Positions 1-15,432 of a DNA stretch of 64,000 nt are shown in pieces. Below the pieces are notes generated by a model. It saw only the letters and a program-made list of their open reading frames with translations. It was not told where the DNA came from and made no database searches. The translations under genes and the position numbers were made by a program. Source of the DNA: Caenorhabditis remanei (taxonomy: Eukaryota > Nematoda > Chromadorea > Rhabditida > Rhabditidae); contig NW_026526038.1 of NCBI RefSeq assembly GCF_010183535.1, positions 1 to 64,000 of the forward strand, in the 5' to 3' direction. Within the stretch, counting starts at the first letter, position 1; every line of letters begins with the position of its first letter.

Positions 1-3000
1 TTCGAGTACTTCGAAAAAATGTATTCAGAAAATGTCCGACAGACATTTTCGTAGTACTAGTCGGAGCTATGTAGCTAAGTAATGTACTCGACAAACTTGT
101 TCGAGTACTTCAGGAACATGTATCAGAAAAGTCCGACCAGACATTTTCGAGTACTTTCGGAACATGTAGAAGTAATTCGGACATGTTATTCAGAAATGTA
201 ACGACCGACATTTTCGAGCAGTACTTCAATAACATGTATTCAGAAAATGTCCGACAGAAATTTTCGAGTACTTCAAAACTGTATTCAGAAAATGTTCCGA
301 CAGGACATTTCGAGTACTTCAAAAATGGATTCAGGAAAATGTCCGACAGACATTTTGCGCGAGTACTTCGAAAATGTATTCCAGAAAATGTCCGACAGAA
401 CATTTTCGAGTACTTCGGAAAAATGTATTCAGAGAAAAATGTCCGACAGACATTTTCGTAGTACTTCGGAAAAATGTATTCAGAAAATAGTCCGACAGGA
501 CATTTTCGGTAACAGTCGGCAAAATGTATAGTCAGAAAATGTACCCGACAGACATTTCGAGTACTTGCGGAAAATGTCTTCAGAAAATGTCCGACAGACA
601 TGTATTCAGAAAATGTCCGACAGACATTTTCGAGTACTCGGAAAACATGTATTCAGAAAATGTCCGACAGACATTTTCGAGTACTTCAACAAAATGTATT
701 CAGAAAATGTCCGACAGACATTTTCGAATACTTCAAAAATGTATTCAGAAAATGTCCGACAGACATTTTCGATACTTCAAAAAATGTATTCAGAAAATGT
801 CCGACAGACATTTTTCGAAGTACTTCAAAAAATGTATTCAGAAAATGTCCGACAGACATTTTCGAAGTACTTCAAAAAATGTATTCAGAAAATGTCCCGA
901 CAGACATTTTCGAAGTACTTCAAAAATGTATTCAGAAAATGTCACGACAGACATTTTCGAGTACTTCAAAAAATGTATTCCGAAAATTTCCGACAGACAT
1001 TTTCGAGTACTTCAAAAAATGTATTCAGAAAATGTCCGACAGACATTTTCGAGTAGTAGTACTTCAAAAAATGTATTCAGAAAATGTCCCGCGACAGACA
1101 TTTTCGAATACTTCAAAAAATGTATTCAGAAAATGTCCGACAGGACATTTTCGATACTTCAAAAATGTATTCAGAAAATGTCCGACAGACATTTTCGATA
1201 CTTCAAAAATGTATTCAGAAAATGTCCGACAGACATTTTCGAATACTTCAAAAAATGTATTCAGAAAATGTTCCGACAGACATTTTCGAGTACTTCAAAA
1301 AATGTATTCAGAAAATGTCCGACAGACATTTTGAGTACTTCAAAAAATGTATTCAGAAAATGTCCGACAGACATTTTCGAGTACTTCAAAAAATGTATTC
1401 AGAAAATGTCCGACAGACATTTTCGAGTACTTCAAAAAATGTATTCAGAAAATGTCCGACAGACATTTTCGAGTACTTCAAAAATGTATTCAGAAAATGT
1501 CCGACAGACATTTTCGAGTACTTCAAAAAATGTATTCAGAAAATGTCCGACAGACATTTTCGAATACTTCAAAAAATGTATTCAGAAAATGTCCGACAGA
1601 CATTTTCGAGTACTTCAAAAATGTATTCAGAAAATGTCCGACAGACATTTTCGAGTACTTCAAAAATGTATTCAGAAAATGTCCGACAGACATTTTCGAG
1701 TACTTCAAAAATGTATTCAGAAAATGTCCGACAGACATTTTCGAATACTTCGGAACATGTATTCAGAAAATGTCCGACAGACATTTTCGAGTACTTCAAA
1801 AAATGTATTCAGAAAATGTCCGACAGACATTTTCGAGTACTTCAAAAAATGAATTCAGAAAATGTCCGACAGACATTTTCGAATACTTCGGAAATGTATT
1901 CAGAAATGTCCGACAGACATTTTCGAGTACTTCGGAACATGTATTCAGAAAATGTCCGACAGACATTTTCGAATACTTCGGAACATGTATTCAGAAAATG
2001 TCCGACAGACATTTTCGAGTACTTCGGAACATGTATTCAGAAAATGTCCGACAGACATTTTCGAATACTTCGGAACATGTATTCAGAAAATGTCCGACAG
2101 ACATTTTCGATACTTCGGAACATGTATTCAGAAAATGTCCGACAGACATTTTCGAGTACTTCGGAACATGTATTCAGAAAATGTCCGACAGACATTTTCG
2201 AGTACTTCGGAACATGTATTCAGAAAATGTCCGACAGACATTTTCGAATACTTCGGAACATGTATTCAGAAAATGTCCGACAGACATTTTCGAGTACTTC
2301 GGAACATGTATTCAGAAAATGTCCGACAGACATTTTCGATACTTCGGAACATGTATTCAGAAAATGTCCGACAGACATTTTCGAATACTTCAAAAAATGT
2401 ATTCAGAAAATGTCCGACAGACATTTTCGAATACTTCGGAACATGTATTCAGAAATGTCCGACAGACATTTTCGAGTACTTCAAAAAATGTATTCAGAAA
2501 ATGTCCGACAGACATTTTCGAGTACTTCAAAAAATGTTCAGAAAATGTCCGACAGACATTTTCGAATACTTCGGAACATGTATTCAGAAAATGTCCGACA
2601 GACATTTTCGAATACTTCGGAACATGTATTCAGAAAATGTCCGACAGACATTTTCGAATACTTCGGAACATGTATTCAGAAAATGTCCGACAGACATTTT
2701 CGAATACTTCGGAAATGTATTCAGAAAATGTCCGACAGACATTTTCGAGTACTTCGGAACATGTATTCAGAAAATGTCCGACAGACATTTTCGAATACTT
2801 CGGAACATGTATTCAGAAAATGTCCGACAGACATTTTCGAATACTTCGGAACATGTATTCAGAAAATGTCCGACAGACATTTTCGAGTACTTCGGAACAT
2901 GTATTCAGAAAATGTCCGACAGACATTTTCGAGTACTTCGGAACATGTATTCAGAAAATGTCCGACAGACATTTTCGAGTACTTCGGAACATGTATTCAG

Positions 3001-6000
3001 AAAATGTCCGACAGACATTTTCGAGTACTTCGGAACATGTATTCAGAAAATGTCCGACAGACATTTTCGAGTACTTCAAAAATGTATTCAGAAAATGTCC
3101 GACAGACATTTTCGAGTACTTCAAAAAATGAATTCAGAAAATGTCCGACAGACATTTTCGAATACTTCGGAACATGTATTCAGAAAATGTCCGACAGACA
3201 TTTTCGAGTACTTCGGAACATGTATTCAGAAAATGTCCGACAGACATTTTCGAGTACTTCGGAACATGTATTCAGAAAATGTCCGACAGACATTTTCGAA
3301 TACTTCGGAACATGTATTCAGAAAATGTCCGACAGACATTTTCGAATACTTCGGAACATGTATTCAGAAAATGTCCGACAGACATTTTCGAATACTTCGG
3401 AACATGTATTCAGAAAATGTCCGACAGACATTTTCGAATACTTCGGAACATGTATTCAGAAAATGTCCGACAGACATTTTCGAGTACTTCGGAACATGTA
3501 TTCAGAAAATGTCCGACAGACATTTTCGAATACTTCGGAACATGTATTCAGAAAATGTCCGACAGACATTTTCGAATACTTCGGAACATGTATTCAGAAA
3601 ATGTCCGACAGACATTTTCGAGTACTTCGGAACATGTATTCAGAAAATGTCCGACAGACATTTTCGAGTACTTCGGAACATGTATTCAGAAAATGTCCGA
3701 CAGACATTTTCGAGTACTTCGGAACATGTATTCAGAAAATGTCCGACAGACATTTTCGAGTACTTCGGAACATGTATTCAGAAAATGTCCGACAGACATT
3801 TTCGAGTACTTCAAAAATGTATTCAGAAAATGTCCGACAGACATTTTCGAGTACTTCAAAAAATGAATTCAGAAAATGTCCGACAGACATTTTCGAATAC
3901 TTCGGAACATGTATTCAGAAAATGTCCGACAGACATTTTCGAGTACTTCGGAACATGTATTCAGAAAATGTCCGACAGACATTTTCGAGTACTTCGGAAC
4001 ATGTATTCAGAAATGTCCGACAGACATTTTCGAATACTTCGGAACATGTATTCAGAAAATGTCCGACAGACATTTTCGAGTACTTCGGAACATGTATTCA
4101 GAAAATGTCCGACAGACATTTTCGAATACTTCGGAACATGTATTCAGAAAATGTCCGACAGACATTTTCGAATACTTCGGAACATGTATTCAGAAAATGT
4201 CCGACAGACATTTTCGAAGTACTTCGGAACATGTATTCAGAAAATGTCCGACAGACATTTTCGAGTACTTCGGAACATGTATTCAGAAAATGTCCGACAG
4301 ACATTTTCGAGTACTTCGAACATGTATTCAGAAAATGTCCGACAGACATTTTCGAGTACTTCGGAACATGTATTCAGAAAATGTCCGACAGACATTTCGA
4401 TACTTCGGAACATGTATTCAGAAAATGTCCGACAGACATTTTCGATACTTCGGAACATGTATTCAGAAAATGTCCGACAGACATTTTCGAGTACTTCGGA
4501 AACATGTATTCAGAAAATGTCCGACAGACATTTTCGAGTACTTCGGAACATGTATTCAGAAAATGTCCGACAGACATTTTCGAGTACTTCGGAACATGTA
4601 TTCAGAAAATGTCCGACAGACATTTTCGAATACTTCGGAACATGTATTCAGAAAATGTCCGACAGACATTTTCGAGTACTTCGGAACATGTATTCAGAAA
4701 ATGTCCGACAGACATTTTCGAATACTTCGGAACATGTATTCAGAAAATGTCCGACAGACATTTTCGAATACTTCGGAACATGTATTCAGAAAATGTCCGA
4801 CAGACATTTTCGAATACTTCGGAACATGTATTCAGAAAATGTCCGACAGACATTTTCGAGTACTTCGGAACATGTATTCAGAAAATGTCCGACAGACATT
4901 TTCGAGTACTTCGGAACATGTATTCAGAAAATGTCCGACAGACATTTTCGAGTACTTCGGAACATGTATTCAGAAAATGTCCGACAGACATTTTCGAGTA
5001 CTTCGAACATGTATTCAGAAAATGTCCGACAGACATTTTCGAGTACTTCAAAAATGATTCAGAAAATGTCCGACAGACATTTTCGAATACTTCGGAACAT
5101 GTATTCAGAAAATGTCCGACAGACATTTTCGAGTACTTCGGAACATGTATTCAGAAAATGTCCGACAGACATTTTCGAGTACTTCGGAACATGTATTCAG
5201 AAAATGTCCGACAGACATTTTCGAGTACTTCGGAACATGTATTCAGAAAATGTCCGACAGACATTTTCGAATACTTCGGAACATGTATTCAGAAAATGTC
5301 CGACAGACATTTTCGAATACTTCGGAACATGTATTCAGAAAATGTCCGACAGACATTTTCGAATACTTCGGAACATGTATTCAGAAAATGTCCGACAGAC
5401 ATTTTCGAATACTTCGGAACATGTATTCAGAAAATGTCCGACAGACATTTTCGAGTACTTCGGAACATGTATTCAGAAAATGTCCGACAGACATTTTCGA
5501 ATACTTCGGAACATGTATTCAGAAAATGTCCGACAGACATTTTCGAGTACTTCGGAACATGTATTCAGAAAATGTCCGACAGACATATTCGAATACTTCG
5601 GAACATGTATTCAGAAAATGTCCGACAGACATTTTCGAATACTTCGGAACATGTATTCAGAAAATGTCCGACAGACATTTTCGAGTACTTCGGAACATGT
5701 ATTCAGAAAATGTCCGACAGACATTTTCGAGTACTTCGGAACATGTATTCAGAAAATGTCCGACAGACATTTTCGAGTACTTCGGAACATGTATTCAGAA
5801 AATGTCCGACAGACATTTTCGAATACTTCGGAACATGTATTCAGAAAATGTCCGACAGACATTTTCGAGTACTTCGGAACATGTATTCAGAAAATGTCCG
5901 ACAGACATTTTCGAATACTTCGGAACATGTATTCAGAAAATGTCCGACAGACATTTTCGAATACTTCGGAACATGTATTCAGAAAATGTCCGACAGACAT

Positions 6001-9000
6001 TTTCGAATACTTCGGAACATGTATTCAGAAAATGTCCGACAGACATTTTCGAGTACTTCGGAACATGTATTCAGAAAATGTCCGACAGACATTTTCGAGT
6101 ACTTCGGAACATGTATTCAGAAAATGTCCGACAGACATTTTCGAATACTTCGGAACATGTATTCAGAAAATGTCCGACAGACATTTTCGAGTACTTCGGA
6201 ACATGTATTCAGAAAATGTCCGACAGACATTTTCGAATACTTCGGAACATGTATTCAGAAAATGTCCGACAGACATTTTCGAATACTTCAAAAATGTATT
6301 CAGAAAATGTCCGACAGACATTTTCGAATACTTCGGAACATGTATTCAGAAAATGTCCGACAGACATTTTCGAGTACTTCAAAAAATGTATTCAGAAAAT
6401 GTCCGACAGACATTTTCGAGTACTTCAAAAAATGTGTTCAGAAAATGTCCGACAGACATTTTCGAATACTTCGGAACATGTATTCAGAAAATGTCCGACA
6501 GACATTTTCGAATACTTCGGAACATGTATTCAGAAAATGTCCGACAGACATTTTCGAATACTTCGGAACATGTATTCAGAAAATGTCCGACAGACATTTT
6601 CGAATACTTCGGAACATGTATTCAGAAAATGTCCGACAGACATTTTCGAGTACTTCGGAACATGTATTCAGAAAATGTCCGACAGACATTTTCGAATACT
6701 TCGGAACATGTATTCAGAAAATGTCCGACAGACATTTTCGAATACTTCGGAACATGTATTCAGAAAATGTCCGACAGACATTTTCGAGTACTTCGGAACA
6801 TGTATTCAGAAAATGTCCGACAGACATTTTCGAGTACTTCGGAACATGTATTCAGAAAATGTCCGACAGACATTTTCGAGTACTTCGGAACATGTATTCA
6901 GAAAATGTCCGACAGACATTTTCGAGTACTTCAAAAAATGTATTCAGAAAATGTCCGACAGACATTTTCGAGTACTTCAAAAAATGAATTCAGAAAATGT
7001 CCGACAGACATTTTCGAATACTTCGGAACATGTATTCAGAAAATGTCCGACAGACATTTTCGAGTACTTCGGAACATGTATTCAGAAAATGTCCGACAGA
7101 CATTTTCGAATACTTCGGAACATGTATTCAGAAAATGTCCGACAGACATTTTCGAGTACTTCGGAACATGTATTCAGAAAATGTCCGACAGACATTTTCG
7201 AATACTTCGGAACATGTATTCAGAAAATGTCCGACAGACATTTTCGAATACTTCGGAACATGTATTCAGAAAATGTCCGACAGACATTTTCGAGTACTTC
7301 GGAACATGTATTCAGAAAATGTCCGACAGACATTTTCGAGTACTTCGGAACATGTATTCAGAAAATGTCCGACAGACATTTTCGAATACTTCGGAACATG
7401 TATTCAGAAAATGTCCGACAGACATTTTCGAGTACTTCGGAACATGTATTCAGAAAATGTCCGACAGACATTTTCGAATACTTCGGAACATGTATTCAGA
7501 AAATGTCCGACAGACATTTTCGAATACTTCAAAAAATGTATTCAGAAAATGTCCGACAGACATTTTCGAGTACTTCGGAACATGTATTCAGAAAATGTCC
7601 GACAGACATTTTCGAATACTTCGGAACATGTATTCAGAAAATGTCCGACAGACATTTTCGAGTACTTCAAAAAATGTGTTCAGAAAATGTCCGACAGACA
7701 TTTTCGAATACTTCGGAACATGTATTCAGAAAATGTCCGACAGACATTTTCGAATACTTCGGAACATGTATTCAGAAAATGTCCGACAGACATTTTCGAA
7801 TACTTCGGAACATGTATTCAGAAAATGTCCGACAGACATTTTCGAATACTTCGGAACATGTATTCAGAAAATGTCCGACAGACATTTTCGAGTACTTCGG
7901 AACATGTATTCAGAAAATGTCCGACAGACATTTTCGAATACTTCGGAACATGTATTCAGAAAATGTCCGACAGACATTTTCGAATACTTCGGAACATGTA
8001 TTCAGAAAATGTCCGACAGACATTTTCGAGTACTTCGGAACATGTATTCAGAAAATGTCCGACAGACATTTTCGAGTACTTCGGAACATGTATTCAGAAA
8101 ATGTCCGACAGACATTTTCGAGTACTTCGGAACATGTATTCAGAAAATGTCCGACAGACATTTTCGAATACTTCGGAACATGTATTCAGAAAATGTCCGA
8201 CAGACATTTTCGAGTACTTCGGAACATGTATTCAGAAAATGTCCGACAGACATTTTCGAATACTTCGGAACATGTATTCAGAAAATGTCCGACAGACATT
8301 TTCGAATACTTCAAAAAATGTATTCAGAAAATGTCCGACAGACATTTTCGAATACTTCGGAACATGTATTCAGAAAATGTCCGACAGACATTTTCGAGTA
8401 CTTCAAAAATGTGTTCAGAAAATGTCCGACAGACATTTTCGAGTACTTCAAAAAATGTGTTCAGAAAATGTCCGACAGACATTTTCGAATACTTCGGAAC
8501 ATGTATTCAGAAAATGTCCGACAGACATTTTCGAGTACTTCGGAACATGTATTCAGAAAATGTCCGACAGACATTTTCGAATACTTCGGAACATGTATTC
8601 AGAAAATGTCCGACAGACATTTTCGAATACTTCGGAACATGTATTCAGAAAATGTCCGACAGACATTTTCGAGTACTTCGGAACATGTATTCAGAAAATG
8701 TCCGACAGACATTTTCGAGTACTTCGGAACATGTATTCAGAAAATGTCCGACAGACATTTTCGAGTACTTCGGAACATGTATTCAGAAAATGTCCGACAG
8801 ACATTTTCGAATACTTCGGAACATGTATTCAGAAAATGTCCGACAGACATTTTCGAGTACTTCGGAACATGTATTCAGAAAATGTCCGACAGACATTTTC
8901 GAGTACTTCGGAACATGTATTCAGAAAATGTCCGACAGACATTTTCGAATACTTCAAAAAATGTATTCAGAAAATGTCCGACAGACATTTTCGAGTACTT

Positions 9001-12000
9001 CGGAACATGTATTCAGAAAATGTCCGACAGACATTTTCGAGTACTTCGGAACATGTATTCAGAAAATGTCCGACAGACATTTTCGAATACTTCGGAACAT
9101 GTATTCAGAAAATGTCCGACAGACATTTTCGAGTACTTCGGAACATGTATTCAGAAAATGTCCGACAGACATTTTCGAGTACTTCAAAAAATGTATTCAG
9201 AAAATGTCCGACAGACATTTTCGAGTACTTCAAAAAATGTATTCAGAAAATGTCCGACAGACATTTTCGAATACTTCGGAACATGTATTCAGAAAATGTC
9301 CGACAGACATTTTCGAGTACTTCGGAACATGTATTCAGAAAATGTCCGACAGACATTTTCGAATACTTCGGAACATGTATTCAGAAAATGTCCGACAGAC
9401 ATTTTCGAATACTTCGGAACATGTATTCAGAAAATGTCCGACAGACATTTTCGAATACTTCGGAACATGTATTCAGAAAATGTCCGACAGACATTTTCGA
9501 GTACTTCGGAACATGTATTCAGAAAATGTCCGACAGACATTTTCGAGTACTTCAAAAAATGTATTCAGAAAATGTCCGACAGACATTTTCGAATACTTCG
9601 GAACATGTATTCAGAAAATGTCCGACAGACATTTTCGAGTACTTCGGAACATGTATTCAGAAAATGTCCGACAGACATTTTCGAGTACTTCAAAAAATGT
9701 ATTCAGAAAATGTCCGACAGACATTTTCGAATACTTCGGAACATGTATTCAGAAAATGTCCGACAGACATTTTCGAGTACTTCGGAACATGTATTCAGAA
9801 AATGTCCGACAGACATTTTCGAGTACTTCGGAACATGTATTCAGAAAATGTCCGACAGACATTTTCGAATACTTCGGAACATGTATTCAGAAAATGTCCG
9901 ACAGACATTTTCGAGTACTTCGGAACATGTATTCAGAAAATGTCCGACAGACATTTTCGAATACTTCGGAACATGTATTCAGAAAATGTCCGACAGACAT
10001 TTTCGAATACTTCGGAACATGTATTCAGAAAATGTCCGACAGACATTTTCGAATACTTCGGAACATGTATTCAGAAAATGTCCGACAGACATTTTCGAGT
10101 ACTTCGGAACATGTATTCAGAAAATGTCCGACAGACATTTTCGAATACTTCGGAACATGTATTCAGAAAATGTCCGACAGACATTTTCGAGTACTTCAAA
10201 AAATGTATTCAGAAAATGTCCGACAGACATTTTCGAGTACTTCGGAACATGTATTCAGAAAATGTCCGACAGACATTTTCGAATACTTCGGAACATGTAT
10301 TCAGAAAATGTCCGACAGACATTTTCGAGTACTTCGGAACATGTATTCAGAAAATGTCCGACAGACATTTTCGAGTACTTCGGAACATGTATTCAGAAAA
10401 TGTCCGACAGACATTTTCGAATACTTCGGAACATGTATTCAGAAAATGTCCGACAGACATTTTCGAGTACTTCGGAACATGTATTCAGAAAATGTCCGAC
10501 AGACATTTTCGAATACTTCGGAACATGTATTCAGAAAATGTCCGACAGACATTTTCGAGTACTTCAAAAAATGTATTCAGAAAATGTCCGACAGACATTT
10601 TCGAGTACTTCAAAAAATGTATTCAGAAAATGTCCGACAGACATTTTCGAATACTTCGGAACATGTATTCAGAAAATGTCCGACAGACATTTTCGAATAC
10701 TTCGGAACATGTATTCAGAAAATGTCCGACAGACATTTTCGAATACTTCGGAACATGTATTCAGAAAATGTCCGACAGACATTTTCGAGTACTTCGGAAC
10801 ATGTATTCAGAAAATGTCCGACAGACATTTTCGAGTACTTCAAAAAATGTATTCAGAAAATGTCCGACAGACATTTTCGAATACTTCGGAACATGTATTC
10901 AGAAAATGTCCGACAGACATTTTCGAGTACTTCGGAACATGTATTCAGAAAATGTCCGACAGACATTTTCGAGTACTTCAAAAAATGTATTCAGAAAATG
11001 TCCGACAGACATTTTCGAATACTTCGGAACATGTATTCAGAAAATGTCCGACAGACATTTTCGAGTACTTCGGAACATGTATTCAGAAAATGTCCGACAG
11101 ACATTTTCGAGTACTTCGGAACATGTATTCAGAAAATGTCCGACAGACATTTTCGAATACTTCGGAACATGTATTCAGAAAATGTCCGACAGACATTTTC
11201 GAGTACTTCGGAACATGTATTCAGAAAATGTCCGACAGACATTTTCGAATACTTCGGAACATGTATTCAGAAAATGTCCGACAGACATTTTCGAATACTT
11301 CGGAACATGTATTCAGAAAATGTCCGACAGACATTTTCGAATACTTCGGAACATGTATTCAGAAAATGTCCGACAGACATTTTCGAGTACTTCGGAACAT
11401 GTATTCAGAAAATGTCCGACAGACATTTTCGAATACTTCGGAACATGTATTCAGAAAATGTCCGACAGACATTTTCGAGTACTTCAAAAAATGTATTCAG
11501 AAAATGTCCGACAGACATTTTCGAGTACTTCGGAACATGTATTCAGAAAATGTCCGACAGACATTTTCGAATACTTCGGAACATGTATTCAGAAAATGTC
11601 CGACAGACATTTTCGAGTACTTCGGAACATGTATTCAGAAAATGTCCGACAGACATTTTCGAGTACTTCGGAACATGTATTCAGAAAATGTCCGACAGAC
11701 ATTTTCGAATACTTCGGAACATGTATTCAGAAAATGTCCGACAGACATTTTCGAGTACTTCGGAACATGTATTCAGAAAATGTCCGACAGACATTTTCGA
11801 ATACTTCGGAACATGTATTCAGAAAATGTCCGACAGACATTTTCGAGTACTTCAAAAAATGTATTCAGAAAATGTCCGACAGACATTTTCGAGTACTTCA
11901 AAAAATGTATTCAGAAAATGTCCGACAGACATTTTCGAATACTTCGGAACATGTATTCAGAAAATGTCCGACAGACATTTTCGAGTACTTCGGAACATGT

Positions 12001-15000
12001 ATTCAGAAAATGTCCGACAGACATTTTCGAATACTTCGGAACATGTATTCAGAAAATGTCCGACAGACATTTTCGAGTACTTCGGAACATGTATTCAGAA
12101 AATGTCCGACAGACATTTTCGAGTACTTCAAAAAATGTATTCAGAAAATGTCCGACAGACATTTTCGAATACTTCGGAACATGTATTCAGAAAATGTCCG
12201 ACAGACATTTTCGAGTACTTCGGAACATGTATTCAGAAAATGTCCGACAGACATTTTCGAGTACTTCAAAAAATGTATTCAGAAAATGTCCGACAGACAT
12301 TTTCGAATACTTCGGAACATGTATTCAGAAAATGTCCGACAGACATTTTCGAGTACTTCGGAACATGTATTCAGAAAATGTCCGACAGACATTTTCGAGT
12401 ACTTCAAAAATGTATTCAGAAAATGTCCGACAGACATTTTCGAGTACTTCAAAAAATGTATTCAGAAAATGTCCGACAGACATTTTCGAATACTTCGGAA
12501 CATGTATTCAGAAAATGTCCGACAGACATTTTCGAGTACTTCGGAACATGTATTCAGAAAATGTCCGACAGACATTTTCGAGTACTTCGGAACATGTATT
12601 CAGAAAATGTCCGACAGACATTTTCGAGTACTTCGGAACATGTATTCAGAAAATGTCCGACAGACATTTTCGAGTACTTCGGAACATGTATTCAGAAAAT
12701 GTCCGACAGACATTTTCGAATACTTCGGAACATGTATTCAGAAAATGTCCGACAGACATTTTCGAGTACTTCGGAACATGTATTCAGAAAATGTCCGACA
12801 GACATTTTCGAATACTTCGGAACATGTATTCAGAAAATGTCCGACAGACATTTTCGAGTACTTCAAAAAATGTATTCAGAAAATGTCCGACAGACATTTT
12901 CGAGTACTTCAAAAAATGTATTCAGAAAATGTCCGACAGACATTTTCGAATACTTCGGAACATGTATTCAGAAAATGTCCGACAGACATTTTCGAGTACT
13001 TCGGAACATGTATTCAGAAAATGTCCGACAGACATTTTCGAATACTTCGGAACATGTATTCAGAAAATGTCCGACAGACATTTTCGAGTACTTCGGAACA
13101 TGTATTCAGAAAATGTCCGACAGACATTTTCGAGTACTTCAAAAAATGTATTCAGAAAATGTCCGACAGACATTTTCGAATACTTCGGAACATGTATTCA
13201 GAAAATGTCCGACAGACATTTTCGAGTACTTCGGAACATGTATTCAGAAAATGTCCGACAGACATTTTCGAGTACTTCAAAAAATGTATTCAGAAAATGT
13301 CCGACAGACATTTTCGAATACTTCGGAACATGTATTCAGAAAATGTCCGACAGACATTTTCGAATACTTCGGAACATGTATTCAGAAAATGTCCGACAGA
13401 CATTTTCGAGTACTTCGGAACATGTATTCAGAAAATGTCCGACAGACATTTTCGAATACTTCGGAACATGTATTCAGAAAATGTCCGACAGACATTTTCG
13501 AGTACTTCGGAACATGTATTCAGAAAATGTCCGACAGACATTTTCGAGTACTTCGGAACATGTATTCAGAAAATGTCCGACAGACATTTTCGAGTACTTC
13601 GGAACATGTATTCAGAAAATGTCCGACAGACATTTTCGAGTACTTCGGAACATGTATTCAGAAAATGTCCGACAGACATTTTCGAATACTTCGGAACATG
13701 TATTCAGAAAATGTCCGACAGACATTTTCGAGTACTTCGGAACATGTATTCAGAAAATGTCCGACAGACATTTTCGAGTACTTCGGAACATGTATTCAGA
13801 AAATGTCCGACAGACATTTTCGAGTACTTCGGAACATGTATTCAGAAAATGTCCGACAGACATTTTCGAGTACTTCGGAACATGTATTCAGAAAATGTCC
13901 GACAGACATTTTCGAATACTTCGGAACATGTATTCAGAAAATGTCCGACAGACATTTTCGAGTACTTCGGAACATGTATTCAGAAAATGTCCGACAGACA
14001 TTTTCGAGTACTTCGGAACATGTATTCAGAAAATGTCCGACAGACATTTTCGAGTACTTCGGAACATGTATTCAGAAAATGTCCGACAGACATTTTCGAG
14101 TACTTCGGAACATGTATTCAGAAAATGTCCGACAGACATTTTCGAATACTTCGGAACATGTATTCAGAAAATGTCCGACAGACATTTTCGAATACTTCGG
14201 AACATGTATTCAGAAAATGTCCGACAGACATTTTCGAGTACTTCGGAACATGTATTCAGAAAATGTCCGACAGACATTTTCGAGTACTTCGGAACATGTA
14301 TTCAGAAAATGTCCGACAGACATTTTCGAGTACTTCAAAAAATGTATTCAGAAAATGTCCGACAGACATTTTCGAATACTTCGGAACATGTATTCAGAAA
14401 ATGTCCGACAGACATTTTCGAGTACTTCGGAACATGTATTCAGAAAATGTCCGACAGACATTTTCGAGTACTTCAAAAAATGTATTCAGAAAATGTCCGA
14501 CAGACATTTTCGAGTACTTCGGAACATGTATTCAGAAAATGTCCGACAGACATTTTCGAGTACTTCGGAACATGTATTCAGAAAATGTCCGACAGACATT
14601 TTCGAGTACTTCGGAACATGTATTCAGAAAATGTCCGACAGACATTTTCGAGTACTTCAAAAAATGTATTCAGAAAGTGTCCGACAGACATTTTCGAATA
14701 CTTCGGAACATGTATTCAGAAAATGTCCGACAGACATTTTCGAGTACTTCGGAACATGTATTCAGAAAATGTCCGACAGACATTTTCGAGTACTTCAAAA
14801 AATGTATTCAGAAAATGTCCGACAGACATTTTCGAATACTTCGGAACATGTATTCAGAAAATGTCCGACAGACATTTTCGAATACTTCGGAACATGTATT
14901 CAGAAAATGTCCGACAGACATTTTCGAGTACTTCGGAACATGTATTCAGAAAATGTCCGACAGACATTTTCGAGTACTTCGGAACATGTATTCAGAAAAT

Positions 15001-15432
15001 GTCCGACAGACATTTTCGAGTACTTCGGAACATGTATTCAGAAAATGTCCGACAGACATTTTCGAATACTTCGGAACATGTATTCAGAAAATGTCCGACA
15101 GACATTTTCGAGTACTTCGGAACATGTATTCAGAAAATGTCCGACAGACATTTTCGAGTACTTCGGAACATGTATTCAGAAAATGTCCGACAGACATTTT
15201 CGAGTACTTCGGAACATGTATTCAGAAAATGTCCGACAGACATTTTCGAGTACTTCGGAACATGTATTCAGAAAATGTCCGACAGACATTTTCGAGTACT
15301 TCGGAACATGTATTCAGAAAATGTCCGACAGACATTTTCGAGTACTTCGGAACATGTATTCAGAAAATGTCCGACAGACATTTTCGAGTACTTCAAAAAA
15401 TGTATTCAGAAAATGTCCGACAGACATTTTCA
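1..15432 (+). repeat. 46-bp hairpin satellite, main array (about 335 monomers)
   Basis: Head-to-tail array of a 46-bp unit. Each unit carries an exact inverted repeat, arms GAAAATGTC and GACATTTTC around the loop CGACA. The stem extends outward through TATTC and GAATA with one bulged A. Two variable sites dominate: GAATAC or GAGTAC, and CTTCGGAACATG or CTTCAAAAAATG, giving four common monomer types. From about 1,350 the copies are close to identical apart from these sites. The first 1.3 kb has many single-base insertions and deletions. The unit has no stop codon in any plus-strand frame and 46 is not a multiple of three, so every plus frame reads the same 46-residue repeat for kilobases. These open frames have no coding signal beyond that and I do not call them genes. 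Confidence 0.97.

Noticed and set aside
1..15432. CRISPR array
   Set aside because: No variable spacers, eukaryotic transposons around it, and the whole unit repeats.
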